IMG/VR virus record: IMGVR_UViG_3300027782_000034
Span: 1-64,000 of that record
DNA: 64,000 nt
Strand: one strand, 5' to 3'
Origin: a virus
Position numbers and translations under genes: made by a program. Positions 1 to 9,672 of this stretch are shown here, in pieces. Below the pieces are notes generated by a model. That model saw only the letters and a list, made by a program, of their open reading frames with translations. It had not been told where the DNA came from and made no database searches. Each line of letters starts with the position of its first letter. Position 1 is the first letter of the stretch.

Positions 1-629
1 CCTTGTGGACCTTGTGGGCCTTGTGGACCTTGTGGACCTTGTGGTCCTTGTGGTCCTTGTGGTCCTTGTGGTCCTTGTGGTCCTTGTGGACCTTGTGGAC
101 CCTGTGGGCCTTGTGGACCTTGTGGTCCCTGTGGACCTTGTGGTCCCTGTGGACCTTGTGGTCCCTGTGGACCTTGTGGTCCCTGTGGACCTTGTGGACC
201 CTGTGGACCTTGTGGACCCTGTGGACCCTGTGGGCCTTGTGGACCTTGTGGGCCTTGTGGTCCTTGTGGTCCTTGTGGGCCTTGTGGACCTTGTGGTCCT
301 TGTGGACCTTGTGGACCCTGTGGGCCTTGTGGACCTTGTGGTCCCTGTGGTCCTTGCGGGCCTTGTGGACCTTGTGGACCCTGTGGACCTTGTGGACCCT
401 GTGGACCTTGTGGACCCTGTGGGCCTTGTGGACCTTGTGGGCCTTGTGGACCTTGTGGGCCTTGTGGACCTTGTGGGCCTTGTGGTCCTTGTGGTCCTTG
501 TGGTCCTTGTGGGCCTTGTGGACCTTGTGGGCCTTGTGGTCCTTGTGGTCCTTGTGGTCCTTGTGGTCCTTGTGGTCCTTGTGGACCTTGTGGGCCTTGT
601 GGTCCTTGTGGTCCTTGTGGTCCTTGTGG
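1..629 (-). repeat. 9-base repeat encoding (Gly-Pro-Gln)n
   Basis: About 69 consecutive 9-base units of the form GGN-CCA-CAR on the minus strand, with variation almost only at third codon positions. Amino-acid sequence is constant while synonymous positions differ, which points to selection on the protein pattern. The array continues past base 1. Confidence 0.95.
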
Positions 630-956
630 AAAATCTACAGACACATCAATGTCAAAATCGCAACATTCTCCCTTTGTAACGGTAAAAACTGCTTTTTCTT
701 GGCCAGGGGGAACAATACGAGTAGTAGCAAACCCTTGCGATCCTCCGTTAAATGTAATCTCAGGACACAATGGTTCTGGCTCTAAAATTGGTATTACAGT
801 TTCAGGGCAGTCTGCGATATCTGCTGGGGCAGGAGGAACTTGAGGATTAACCAGCCAATTAGCAGGAGGAATAGGAAGAACGCTAGGGACCTCGCATTTG
901 ACTATGTCAAATACGGGGTCTTGCGGTCCCATCGACAAATATGACTTGTCTTCCAT
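1..956 (-). CDS. Collagen-like tail fibre or virion surface protein (C-terminus beyond window)
   Basis: The frame opens at an ATG at 956-954 and stays open to base 1, so the C-terminus is missing. The first ~108 residues are a non-repetitive, Pro- and Cys-containing head domain. From base 629 to the window edge the protein is a perfect run of Gly-Pro-Gln triplets (69 seen), the Gly-X-Y pattern of collagen-like triple helices. Gly codons vary between GGT, GGC and GGA while every Pro codon but one is CCA, so the DNA is a degenerate 9-base repeat. Phage collagen-like proteins are usually trimeric fibre stalks. The place at the end of a tail protein array supports a fibre or surface-stalk role, which is inferred. 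No hydroxyproline system is seen, so stability would rest on Pro-Gln. Confidence 0.85.
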   Translation of the reverse strand, partial: MEDKSYLSMGPQDPVFDIVKCEVPSVLPIPPANWLVNPQVPPAPADIADCPETVIPILEPEPLCPEITFNGGSQGFATTRIVPPGQEKAVFTVTKGECCDFDIDVSVDFPQGPQGPQGPQGPQGPQGPQGPQGPQGPQGPQGPQGPQGPQGPQGPQGPQGPQGPQGPQGPQGPQGPQGPQGPQGPQGPQGPQGPQGPQGPQGPQGPQGPQGPQGPQGPQGPQGPQGPQGPQGPQGPQGPQGPQGPQGPQGPQGPQGPQGPQGPQGPQGPQGPQGPQGPQGPQGPQGPQGPQGPQGPQGPQGPQGPQGPQGPQGPQGPQ

Positions 957-970
957 TCCTAATCTTCCTC

Positions 971-1987
971 TTAAAGTGCCTCAGACACTGTGGCATAAGA
1001 ACAAGTTTGTAAGTCTTTCAAATTAATATTTACAGTTAAAGTACCAGTTACAGTGTTAGGGGATATAGATACCCCTACGCCTGCGATAAAGTTTAAATTA
1101 GGGCCTTGCAACCCATTTATTGATCTTAAAGTTTCATTACAGTAGTGGTCTCCAGCTAGTAAATTGTTAGCAGCGTCAATCGGTGGGGCTTCCTGCGGAA
1201 ATAATTTAAGTTCTTCGCATGGTTCTCCTAGCCCCGCCTTTAACCTTGCTGCAAATTGAATCGTGTTAGTAAACGAATCCTGATTTATTTGCATGTTATA
1301 TCCTGAGCGTAATTGTAAATCTCCTTGGATACATTCTTGCACCGTATAGGTGTATCCAATTGGGAATGTCCAAGAGTTGGGAGGACAGTTAGCGGGTCTA
1401 ATTGCTCTAGTTCTATCAGCATTCGCAATGTTTAAAGACACAACCTGACTTTGATTTAAGTTTTGAATTAGTGCGGGTTCTACTATAGCTTCATTATTTC
1501 CAGTACGAACAATCGTTTCTCCAACATATAAGCGGGAAACAATTTCTTCCATTGGTCCTGTTACAAGATAGCCAGACCAGTAGGGTTCTCCGCATGACAC
1601 TATAGGAACTGAAATAGACAAAGAAAGAGACTGGCTAACTGGGGCATAGAAAGGAGCATCACTTTCTACAAATTCTGTTTGATAAACTGGGTCTGAAATG
1701 TCTCGTCTGAACAGTAAGAAACTATCTATAAGATTAGGGGCATCTGAGTGAAATTCGTATTCAACGATAGAAGTGTTAATTCTTGAGATTTTATGCAAGA
1801 ATACAGAATGAACCCCATCAATAAAGCCGGACTCAGGTCCCATGATAAAACCACAGTCTGCAATAAAGTTATCCGGTAGCTGTAGCATTGTAACGGAGCC
1901 ACTAGTTGGGGTGTCTACCCCTACAGTTGCCCGCTGAAACGGAAAACTACGATTGATATTTTCATTGAAAAAGTTAGGTAATGCCAT
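971..1987 (-). CDS. Putative tail fibre/receptor-binding paralog, YPL/ING family
   Basis: 338 residues, no enzymatic motif recognised. The start is a clear ATG 12 bases after the preceding stop. The N-terminus carries an N-x-N-x-x-R-S-F-P-F motif that recurs as RSYPL, RYYPL and KYPF in neighbouring proteins. Near the C-terminus it has GYNMQI followed ~60 residues later by SINGLQG and a beta-rich tail, a module also found in the genes at 4576-6249 and 6253-7206. Related proteins in a row between baseplate genes and a collagen-like protein suggest virion tail tip or fibre components. The role is inferred from context and internal similarity only. Confidence 0.6.
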   Translation of the reverse strand: MALPNFFNENINRSFPFQRATVGVDTPTSGSVTMLQLPDNFIADCGFIMGPESGFIDGVHSVFLHKISRINTSIVEYEFHSDAPNLIDSFLLFRRDISDPVYQTEFVESDAPFYAPVSQSLSLSISVPIVSCGEPYWSGYLVTGPMEEIVSRLYVGETIVRTGNNEAIVEPALIQNLNQSQVVSLNIANADRTRAIRPANCPPNSWTFPIGYTYTVQECIQGDLQLRSGYNMQINQDSFTNTIQFAARLKAGLGEPCEELKLFPQEAPPIDAANNLLAGDHYCNETLRSINGLQGPNLNFIAGVGVSISPNTVTGTLTVNINLKDLQTCSYATVSEAL

Positions 1988-1999
1988 AGTGTCTCACAA

Positions 2000-2803
2000 T
2001 CATCCTGAAGGTGTAGACCCTTCTACATTTATTACAATACCTTCATAAGTGGTTCTAATTCGTAAAGCAGCATCCGTTGCTAATGCGTCATTCATCTGTA
2101 AGTTAAAATTACCTTGTGCATCGGGAGTACAGTCATACACATTTTCTCCGTTTACTACCCGGATTATACGCACAGGATTGACTGGAGTAAATATGTCGGT
2201 TGGGTTACATAACCTTTGCAAATAAAGCGGGTCTCCTACTGCATTTATTTGCAATGTTGGTGCAGGATTAATTTGTGGATTTAACGAAGGCGAAGTAGAT
2301 AACACAACACCATCATCTCCTACAAACCAAACTTTGCCACTTAGTAATTCTCCCGTCTCTAATAAAAATCCAGTAACCCCAGGCGAAGGTATAGGCATCT
2401 GACAAGTAACACAAAATTCTGTTTGTTTTCTTTCAAATTTGTAGGTGCCAATCCCCCAAGCAGACAACAAGGCTAGTCGATCTGGGCTAGAAACTAATAT
2501 TCCAGCTGGTCTACCATAGTCATCTTGTAGCTGTACATTTACAGTTGTTAATGGGAGGCTGACTTCGCCATGTATATTTTTAGGTTTGGTTTCATCCCCG
2601 ATGTAAATTGTGAATTTGTCAGACGCTACTACTACTTCTGAAATGTAGTAGCGAAGGAAACTTGTAGTAGCATATACATGTGCGTCTAAGAAAGTACCCT
2701 CTAACAATGAAACTTTGTTATTAGTCAAAGTAGCCGTAGGTATAAATGGGTATTTAGTATTTTCTAGCGAGTCTAAAAACTCTGGAAAACGAATAGCTGT
2801 CAT
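2000..2803 (-). CDS. Putative tail fibre paralog, YPL/ING family
   Basis: 267 residues, overlapping the upstream gene by 4 bases (ATGA-type), which implies translational coupling. The N-terminus has a KYPF motif in a position equivalent to RSYPL in its neighbours. The C-terminal part has a Cys, then RVVNGENVYDC and a GNFNL segment, the same Cys / hydrophobic-NG / GNF order as in adjacent genes. Predicted to be mostly beta-strand. No enzyme motif is visible. Best read as a short member of the tandem tail-protein family. Confidence 0.55.
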   Translation of the reverse strand: MTAIRFPEFLDSLENTKYPFIPTATLTNNKVSLLEGTFLDAHVYATTSFLRYYISEVVVASDKFTIYIGDETKPKNIHGEVSLPLTTVNVQLQDDYGRPAGILVSSPDRLALLSAWGIGTYKFERKQTEFCVTCQMPIPSPGVTGFLLETGELLSGKVWFVGDDGVVLSTSPSLNPQINPAPTLQINAVGDPLYLQRLCNPTDIFTPVNPVRIIRVVNGENVYDCTPDAQGNFNLQMNDALATDAALRIRTTYEGIVINVEGSTPSG

Positions 2804-4554
2804 AATTCGGCTTCCTCCACTCTCCAGAAGGAGAAATAGCTACGAGAACGTTTAGCGTAAAACCCTGCGTTACCCGCATCTGTTTGCCATAAATTAGCAG
2901 ATATTGAGGTAGAAAGCACTGTGGCAATAGTTGGGTCTGTAATTCCTGTCAAAACTGCGATTAGCTGTATGCTAGTCTGTGTAATATTGTTAGGAATAAC
3001 AGTAAAACTAATCCGGTACCAATCGTCTGTCCTAGCTTTTGATACCGAAGTTGTAACAATTGGTACAAGAAACAAACCATTAAAGAAATATATTCCAAAA
3101 GTACTAGTGTCAATGTCTAGCGTTGCTACTAGATAGTTGACCACGTTAGGTAGTATTTGCCGGTAATTTACAACGATTCCTGCATTTTTTTTACTTCCCA
3201 ACTGCCCATTTGTAATTTTAAGATCTGTGGTGTATTTGCGATACAGAGACTGCACATCCATCGTCCATATAGAAATGTTAGTACGAGCTTGTGCGTTAGG
3301 CTGTATTGTGGCATAACTGCTAGCAATTTCTACGCTTCGTAATATGGGAACAGTAGCTATTGAATAAGACATAGAATTAGAATTAGATAAAGAATAAGAC
3401 ATGCCATAATCAATAGAGGATGAGATAGAGACAGACATGTCGCAACCATAATTAGTAAGAGCCCCTACGCAGCAATCATTTTCAGCAGGGCTGTCATCAG
3501 AAATAAAATCAAACAACGAATCTCCCATGGGATAAAATCCAACAGCAACCATCTCATCAAAAGTATCGCAATAAGGTAAAGTTAATACAGTTTTTACTGA
3601 TTCACTGATACTAACATCAATGATAACCGGAGGGGTTGGAGGAGCTGGAGGAGTGATAATGACTCTAGGAGTTTCGCTAGGTAGCTTGCCAGTGCTCAGC
3701 GTAGGCAGATAAGGCGGAGAACAGCTGGCAGACAAGCCCAAAGAACAATCAAGAATGACACCGCAGTCTTTTGTATTTCTACCGACAACCGCACATCCTT
3801 GAAAGTCTATGGTAATCACACCGTCACAATCAGGTGCTACACCATTAATAAACTGTACTGGCTGGGGGTCAGTACAAGTCTTAGACCCAGTTCGCTTCCC
3901 ACAAGGACCCGCAAAAGTGGCTAAAACTGATTCAGCTGCTGCACCTACAGTTACTTGCTCTTCTTCTTTTAAGCTAAAAACAACGACATTAGAGTATTCT
4001 ACTCCATTAATAACTCGAGTTTCTTTGGTTAGCTGTAAAGGTGCAGCTGCAGTTAAATTAACTAAGCCGGATAATGCGGTAGCAGCATCGTCAACTTTGA
4101 TTGAGGGGATAGGTGCAATCCGATTAGGTCTAGCTGCTCTAGGAGTTAGTAAAGACTGAGCCGGAGAACTAAACCGGCCAGAATAGTTTTCATCTAAATT
4201 AGTTCCAAGTACAATGAATCCTCCAACTCCAGATTTAAATGCAGTTAGGGCATAAGTTCTTCCCCCAATCAACTCAGATTTTGGAAGAGTTATACCTGCA
4301 ATTAGTACAGAAGTACTTGGGTTGTTATCTAGTGTGTTTGTAGCTTCAATGAGTACGGTAACTAGGCCGGGGGTGGAAGCTGCAGCACTGACGAAAGCAT
4401 ATTTACCATACTGGGCGGGCCAGCATAAACGCATGTCTGCAATCAAAGAGCCTGGTAATACTTCACCAGCATCTGAACAAGCTGACGCAGTATCGTCCAG
4501 CGGATAGTAGCGCTGCTCGTTAAGGTTGTACCAATGATTGTTACGAATCGGCAT
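2800..4554 (-). CDS. Putative tail fibre paralog with laminin-G-like C-terminal domain
   Basis: 584 residues. It opens with the family motif N-x-N-E-Q-R-Y-Y-P-L. The middle has FINGVAPDCDG and several Cys residues, followed by a Pro-rich linker and a Ser/Tyr/Met-rich stretch around residues 370-400 (repeats resembling YSLSNSNSMSYS). The last ~180 residues look like a beta-sandwich with NAGFYAKRSR near the end, reminiscent of concanavalin/laminin-G folds that bind glycans. It overlaps the next gene by 4 bases. A host-surface binding role is an inference from domain style and neighbourhood. Confidence 0.55.
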   Translation of the reverse strand: MPIRNNHWYNLNEQRYYPLDDTASACSDAGEVLPGSLIADMRLCWPAQYGKYAFVSAAASTPGLVTVLIEATNTLDNNPSTSVLIAGITLPKSELIGGRTYALTAFKSGVGGFIVLGTNLDENYSGRFSSPAQSLLTPRAARPNRIAPIPSIKVDDAATALSGLVNLTAAAPLQLTKETRVINGVEYSNVVVFSLKEEEQVTVGAAAESVLATFAGPCGKRTGSKTCTDPQPVQFINGVAPDCDGVITIDFQGCAVVGRNTKDCGVILDCSLGLSASCSPPYLPTLSTGKLPSETPRVIITPPAPPTPPVIIDVSISESVKTVLTLPYCDTFDEMVAVGFYPMGDSLFDFISDDSPAENDCCVGALTNYGCDMSVSISSSIDYGMSYSLSNSNSMSYSIATVPILRSVEIASSYATIQPNAQARTNISIWTMDVQSLYRKYTTDLKITNGQLGSKKNAGIVVNYRQILPNVVNYLVATLDIDTSTFGIYFFNGLFLVPIVTTSVSKARTDDWYRISFTVIPNNITQTSIQLIAVLTGITDPTIATVLSTSISANLWQTDAGNAGFYAKRSRSYFSFWRVEEAEL

Positions 4555-4575
4555 ACTATCAATCCCATTAAATAG

Positions 4576-6249
4576 TTAGTCCACACAACTGCAACGGCGA
4601 CAATATGGATTTGAGCGGTCAGCTACTGTCAACGGAGTTACTTTTTGGTCTTTTATATTTGTAGGTAAAGCCATTCCTAAAGAAGTTTCCCATATATTTT
4701 GAACTTCTTCTGAAATTTCAGAATACTGAGTTTCTGGAAACACACAAACTTCCCCAGTTGCAGGATCTTTAAGTGCCGCACCCCATGTGATAGCTACATG
4801 TAATTTAAATTTTAATGCTCCGTCAGGATAGTCTTTACAATCTGGCATGCAGTGTCGGCCATATAAAGTTGTAACCGTTTGTGGATTGCTGTAATCCCAA
4901 GTAAACTTGGATACATCACCCCTAGCGTTTGTTTGATCGGATACGATAGGAACCGGCCCATCACATTGACCATCCCCATCTAGTAGGACAGGAAGACAAT
5001 CAAACTGAGGCCGAATAGGTGTTTGTACCACGCCATTAAGATACTGTAGCCAAGTTAAATATACTGTAACATTAGTAAGGCAGCACTTACTTGCGTTACA
5101 AAACGCAATTCCCCATCTAACTTTACAATTACCATCTAAAGAAATACGCACTCGCAGCACATTAGCTTCTCGTATCTGCTTTTGAACTAGCCATCGTGCT
5201 TTGTTTTGGGCATACCTATCTCGAACTGTTTCTGCAGTTCTTGCTGTGCTTCTAAATAAAAACCACTGTCGCTTTAATCCTTGGTAAGTCTGTGCAAAGT
5301 AGAGGCAGTCGCAACAGTTAGTACAATCATTACTTACAAGAAGGGCAGAACCAGCGGCTGCCGAGGTGGGCAATCCTACAGCTCCATAGCTAAAAACTCG
5401 AGGAGTAGGTGAGGCTAGTGCTACAGGTCGTTGAACCCTTATACACCCTTCGCTGTCATAAGTAAAATTTTGATGTGTGTTACTTCGCACCTGATTAATT
5501 GTTCGAATTACTTTTTCTTGATCTACACAACTTGGAAATATACCTAGCCCAGCTGATGGTACTGCTTCTAACAATAGCTTTTGTGTAACTCGTGTGCCTT
5601 TTACCAGAGGTTTAGTTGGTTGTAATCCTAATATTCCTAAAGTGTTAAAGTTAATATCGGTAGGAGCTTCATTTTTTGAAATCTGCATATTGTAACCTTC
5701 TGCTAAGGTTACACTGCTTTTTGTAATTTGGGTTAAACCTACCCGAATAGATAATACTCGTTTAGGTATTTTATACCATGTGTCAGGTTGTAGCTCACCT
5801 CGCTCAGGAACAATGTAATTGTTATAACTACGAGACTGCCCATCAATGATATCTGACTCTGTCCACTCTGTGTGCAGACTGCAGCGACATACACTATGTT
5901 GACTAGTCCACTCAAGAATTAATAAACGGTTATCCCACACTTCCGTAGTGAAGCGAGTTGCGGTGGTAGAATTAAATACTATTACATTGGTTGCATCTAG
6001 TATTACAAGATCATGGGTATGCGTAGGCGCAGGCCAACCTTCTGGAGGTGTAACGCTGATATCGCCAAATCCATGCATCCAAGCAATGTGTAGAGGATAA
6101 ACAAAATTGTCATAGATATCGTCAAATGATAGAAATAAATCAGCTAATAAATATAGAACATCATCAGAAGGGGATACAAACGGATAAGCAGACCCGCCAC
6201 TAGGGGGCTGGTTTAAACCAACAGGTTGTCTTCCTCTTGTATTACTCAT
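4576..6249 (-). CDS. Cys-rich virion tail protein, ING family
   Basis: 557 residues. It shares the GYNMQI ... TIN module with the gene at 971-1987 and a CTNCCDC cluster with the gene at 6253-7206 (CCTPCCGC). More than 20 Cys residues are present, including a final CRRCSC pair cluster, which is far above the level in the head genes and suggests metal binding or disulfides. It lies 3 bases after the stop of the upstream gene. No known catalytic motif is seen. Function is probably structural at the distal tail. Confidence 0.5.
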   Translation of the reverse strand: MSNTRGRQPVGLNQPPSGGSAYPFVSPSDDVLYLLADLFLSFDDIYDNFVYPLHIAWMHGFGDISVTPPEGWPAPTHTHDLVILDATNVIVFNSTTATRFTTEVWDNRLLILEWTSQHSVCRCSLHTEWTESDIIDGQSRSYNNYIVPERGELQPDTWYKIPKRVLSIRVGLTQITKSSVTLAEGYNMQISKNEAPTDINFNTLGILGLQPTKPLVKGTRVTQKLLLEAVPSAGLGIFPSCVDQEKVIRTINQVRSNTHQNFTYDSEGCIRVQRPVALASPTPRVFSYGAVGLPTSAAAGSALLVSNDCTNCCDCLYFAQTYQGLKRQWFLFRSTARTAETVRDRYAQNKARWLVQKQIREANVLRVRISLDGNCKVRWGIAFCNASKCCLTNVTVYLTWLQYLNGVVQTPIRPQFDCLPVLLDGDGQCDGPVPIVSDQTNARGDVSKFTWDYSNPQTVTTLYGRHCMPDCKDYPDGALKFKLHVAITWGAALKDPATGEVCVFPETQYSEISEEVQNIWETSLGMALPTNIKDQKVTPLTVADRSNPYCRRCSCVD

Positions 6250-6252
6250 AGT

Positions 6253-7206
6253 TTATGTGCAAGTTAAACAACGGCGATCTCCAAGCCTCGAACCAAGAAC
6301 AGTCATATCAAAAGTAGCTGTTTCTGCTGCCAACTGGTTAACAAATAGTTCTAACGCATTACGCTGTGTTGCAAAGCGTTCAAGATCTCTGGTAATTGCT
6401 TCTAACTCTTCGCAACCACAGCAAGGGGTACAGCAAGAATCAGTAACTTTAAGCCCATTTGTCACAGGATTAAACTGTAAGCAGTCATCCCCGATAAAAT
6501 TAAAGTTACCGGTTGTAGTTGGACTAATTCCGTTAATAGTCTTGATGCAAGGAATAGCAGCGGCTTCTCCTTCGCAGATGCATTGCTCAAGGGTGCCTTC
6601 TCCGCTTAGTGCACTTATGATGATTTTAGTTTCTGACCCGTTTATTGCAGTAGAAAGTTGAATGTTAGACCCAGCTACCAGCTCAATGTCTCCATAGAAG
6701 TTTTGGCTGACATCACCTACAGCGGAAGAGATGCGTAGCGAAGATATTCCTTTAATCATAGGGCGAATAGCTTGTGGCTCTATTCTCGTACCTTCAATAG
6801 TAAATGAAAACAGACCGCTGGGTTGTTCTTGAATGGTATCGACACGGCCAATAATTACTTTACCGCTTATATCTGTATACGCACCTATGCCATTGATCGC
6901 AAAAACTTTGTTGCGTATAGGATCAATTGTTGAGATTAAGCCAGTAGCTACATCGATAAGACTAGTACCGGTGTCGTAAGCAATAATTAGTTGAATACCA
7001 GAAGAGAATAAACCAAGCTGGCGTATAAAGAATCGTCCAGTTTCCATATCCATGGCTGGAGATACCGGCAAGTCTAACCCAACAAGAAAGTCGTTTGGTA
7101 TTTCAAACGAAGCGGTAACATCTCGCCTAGTTGCTTCCGAGGTTAAAGGATAGCTACGCTGCGAGTTATGATTTAGAAAATCTAAATTCCACTGAGATAA
7201 TGGCAT
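6253..7206 (-). CDS. Putative tail fibre paralog, YPL/ING family, Cys cluster
   Basis: 317 residues. The clearest member of the family: N-terminal FLNHNSQRSYPL, then beta-rich sequence, AGSNIQL, a Cys pair, TINGISP and GNFNF, then the CCTPCCGC cluster and a final helical ~45 residues that could form a coiled-coil. The module order suggests an N-terminal virion-attachment part and a C-terminal oligomerisation helix, which is inference. It is spaced 12 bases from the preceding gene. Confidence 0.55.
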   Translation of the reverse strand: MPLSQWNLDFLNHNSQRSYPLTSEATRRDVTASFEIPNDFLVGLDLPVSPAMDMETGRFFIRQLGLFSSGIQLIIAYDTGTSLIDVATGLISTIDPIRNKVFAINGIGAYTDISGKVIIGRVDTIQEQPSGLFSFTIEGTRIEPQAIRPMIKGISSLRISSAVGDVSQNFYGDIELVAGSNIQLSTAINGSETKIIISALSGEGTLEQCICEGEAAAIPCIKTINGISPTTTGNFNFIGDDCLQFNPVTNGLKVTDSCCTPCCGCEELEAITRDLERFATQRNALELFVNQLAAETATFDMTVLGSRLGDRRCLTCT

Positions 7207-7218
7207 CCTTGCCCTCCA

Positions 7219-9039
7219 TTATACTGCGGTTAATATACCTGTTTGCTGCATGATACCTAATTCGCCAGCATAAGCATCACCAACCGCAGTAGGTGTTCGC
7301 TGTATCTTAATATAGATAATAGTGCCTGCAGCTACTGCAATTAGTGAACTAGTTGCTTCTACTGCTTGGTTTACTCCGACCGAAGCTACCGTTGTAATTG
7401 TAAGCGATGTGTAGCTTTGAGTTACAGTTACTGGAGTTGTTAGCCCTGTAGTAGGTCGTGCAGAAGTGTAATAAGAGGCAGTAAGTTGAGGTAAGGTTCC
7501 TGCTACTCTGCCTAGTACCCGTAACCTTAGTCTAAAGTTGGAGCTGGTAGGAGCATCGCTAGGCACCTCAAATTTTACGACATAGCTTGTAGTGATGTCA
7601 TTCGGCATCCCTAAGTAGAGCACAGGATAACTTTCTTCTGTCACCCCATCTAACCGCACTAACTGGCTGGATAGTTCTTGCGTAGGTTGGCTTAGTACAC
7701 CCAGTCCAATTGGACCATGGTGAATAGTTCGTCCAAGCGTGTCTGTTGTAGTAAGGGGGCTAGATAGCACCACATTAGCCGAGTTAGCATAAACTCCTTC
7801 AGCCACTGGCCCTGCATTGAAAGTATTAGTCACTGGATCAAATGTTTTAAAAACACGATATCCTTTTAGATTTTGACTTCCAACCATAAAGTTTAGATTT
7901 AAATCAATTTCTAAATCGCCTACAACTCCAGGAATATCTGTTCCCGCACAGTTGATAATTAAACGAGGGTCTAAAGATGCAAGGCTAGTTACTGTAGATA
8001 CATCGGTAGCGAACCCAACCCGAGTGTAGTACAACTTTAAAACATAAGAACGACCCGCAGTATCGCATTCCCCGTAGCTGATGCTGGCAGAACTGGTTGT
8101 ATCAAGGTCGGTGGGCCAAGGTACTTCGTCATAGCAGTCGCTCATCCACCAAATACCATTCCTATCAATTACAACTAGGTCATCCATTAACTGTTGCCCA
8201 TACCAACGATGCTGCGTTGCGGTATCCCAGATGCTAGGGCGTTGCATCTGAATACAAGCAGACTGTAAGGGCACAGGTGGATATAGATTCTTAAGCGATA
8301 AATCTTTAGCTAGATTATATCCAAACTTAGCTCCTGCTGGAGCTAAGTTATTAAAGCTAACATGATCAGCAGGGAGCCACCCTTCGAGGTTAAAATCCGG
8401 ATTTGTAATCACATGGGCTGCACTTACAGCGGGAGGTGTTACCATACCTGCTGGAAGCATTACCAATGAAAAAGCATAATGCCTATGATTCTCTAAGAAG
8501 TCTACAAAACTTGGGTTTACATAGACACCACCACTGTTGTTAGTTTTACAAACAGGGATAGTGACTGGAGGCAGCTGCCTAGTGAGTTTACCTGCACTCA
8601 TGCCAGACAGATACCAAGTAGCCGCAGGAACAGCAGCTCCGGGAGCTAATGTTATGTCGAGAGCTTCTCGTATATCTATTTGGGCATAACCAAACAACAA
8701 GATGTCAGCTAATGTGGCATTGTGCTTTATAGCCACAATACCCCATACCTGTGCTTGATCTGGGACTGTCAAATAGCCTGTGACAGTGTCAGACTCAGTA
8801 GACGCAAATGCAGCTTCAAATCGACTCGTAGTGGCATTAAAATAAACAGGTTGACCTACTTTTAAAGTAGTTTCGATTGTCTGTGCTCGTGCATAGACAG
8901 TGGAACCTAAAGAAGCTGCTTGAATAATGCTCCACAGATACTGAATATTTTGGTCTAGTTGTTCTAGTGGTCGGTTAGCTGTACCAGGGGAGACTGGCTC
9001 TCCTTCCCTAATAAACTTAATAAAATGTTCTAAACTCAT
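7219..9039 (-). CDS. Putative tail fibre or baseplate-attached protein
   Basis: 606 residues. The N-terminal ~45 residues (REGEPVSPGTANRPLEQLDQ and a following helix) look like the short helical attachment segments found at the start of many phage tail fibres. The remainder is beta-rich with many Thr, Val and Ser residues and no enzyme motif, ending in a probable beta-sandwich. It is the longest protein of the fibre block and lies between the baseplate-like gene at 9673-11229 and the paralog array. Function is assigned from composition and position. Confidence 0.5.
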   Translation of the reverse strand: MSLEHFIKFIREGEPVSPGTANRPLEQLDQNIQYLWSIIQAASLGSTVYARAQTIETTLKVGQPVYFNATTSRFEAAFASTESDTVTGYLTVPDQAQVWGIVAIKHNATLADILLFGYAQIDIREALDITLAPGAAVPAATWYLSGMSAGKLTRQLPPVTIPVCKTNNSGGVYVNPSFVDFLENHRHYAFSLVMLPAGMVTPPAVSAAHVITNPDFNLEGWLPADHVSFNNLAPAGAKFGYNLAKDLSLKNLYPPVPLQSACIQMQRPSIWDTATQHRWYGQQLMDDLVVIDRNGIWWMSDCYDEVPWPTDLDTTSSASISYGECDTAGRSYVLKLYYTRVGFATDVSTVTSLASLDPRLIINCAGTDIPGVVGDLEIDLNLNFMVGSQNLKGYRVFKTFDPVTNTFNAGPVAEGVYANSANVVLSSPLTTTDTLGRTIHHGPIGLGVLSQPTQELSSQLVRLDGVTEESYPVLYLGMPNDITTSYVVKFEVPSDAPTSSNFRLRLRVLGRVAGTLPQLTASYYTSARPTTGLTTPVTVTQSYTSLTITTVASVGVNQAVEATSSLIAVAAGTIIYIKIQRTPTAVGDAYAGELGIMQQTGILTAV

Positions 9040-9070
9040 CCTTGAGCTCTCCCTTTTAAGCCATCCCTAG

Positions 9071-9655
9071 TTATTCTAAAGTTAGCACCCATTCGATGCC
9101 AACTTGACTAGTTGCAAGCTTTTGTTGCTGATCTTCTGCTGCAAAATAAAAACTACTGAATAACAAATCTCGAGTTGCGTCTGTTGTGTCAACAAAAGCC
9201 ACAAGAGATGCCCCAATGATAACAGAATTAGCAGCATAAGAGAAAGGCTTGCCGTGTACTCCAGCTACTCCGCCACTTCGAGCAAAGAATGTTATTTGGT
9301 TGTTGGTTAATCCTGTGCCAGCAGAAGCCACAGGGCTAGCTGTCAAAGGAACCCGTAAATAGTCTTTAACGGCACTTCCAGATAAATTATTGTAGTAATC
9401 TACATTACGAGTACGATTAAATGAAGGTATAGCCACGGTGTCGCCTGGGCTAGCTGTGTTTTCAAATTCCAAGTACAACCCGCCAATACGGAACCGACCA
9501 TCACCTGTTGTTAATAATTTTGCAGCAATTTCTGCCCATTGATATAACACAAGATTATGTTTATATTCTGTAAGTGCTGTCCAGTTGTCATCTGTCACAT
9601 TGTAGGCACGCACCTTGCCACTAATGTTTTCACCGCCATTTAGATAATTGTTCAT
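9071..9655 (-). CDS. Hypothetical virion protein
   Basis: 194 residues, predicted largely beta, with no hydrophobic segment or motif that I recognise. An ATG start follows the upstream stop by 17 bases. Its place between two putative baseplate/fibre genes makes a structural tail role likely, but nothing in the sequence itself shows this. Confidence 0.5.
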   Translation of the reverse strand: MNNYLNGGENISGKVRAYNVTDDNWTALTEYKHNLVLYQWAEIAAKLLTTGDGRFRIGGLYLEFENTASPGDTVAIPSFNRTRNVDYYNNLSGSAVKDYLRVPLTASPVASAGTGLTNNQITFFARSGGVAGVHGKPFSYAANSVIIGASLVAFVDTTDATRDLLFSSFYFAAEDQQQKLATSQVGIEWVLTLE

Positions 9656-9672
9656 ATAACATCCTTACTATT

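Noticed and set aside
1-629. CRISPR or satellite array
   Set aside because: The 9-base periodic repeats have no spacers and are in frame within a coding sequence.
3-785. Long plus-strand reading frames of Leu-Trp and Val-Asp repeats
   Set aside because: They are antisense of the Gly-Pro-Gln repeat; the minus frame has a start, a non-repetitive domain and the sensible collagen-like product.
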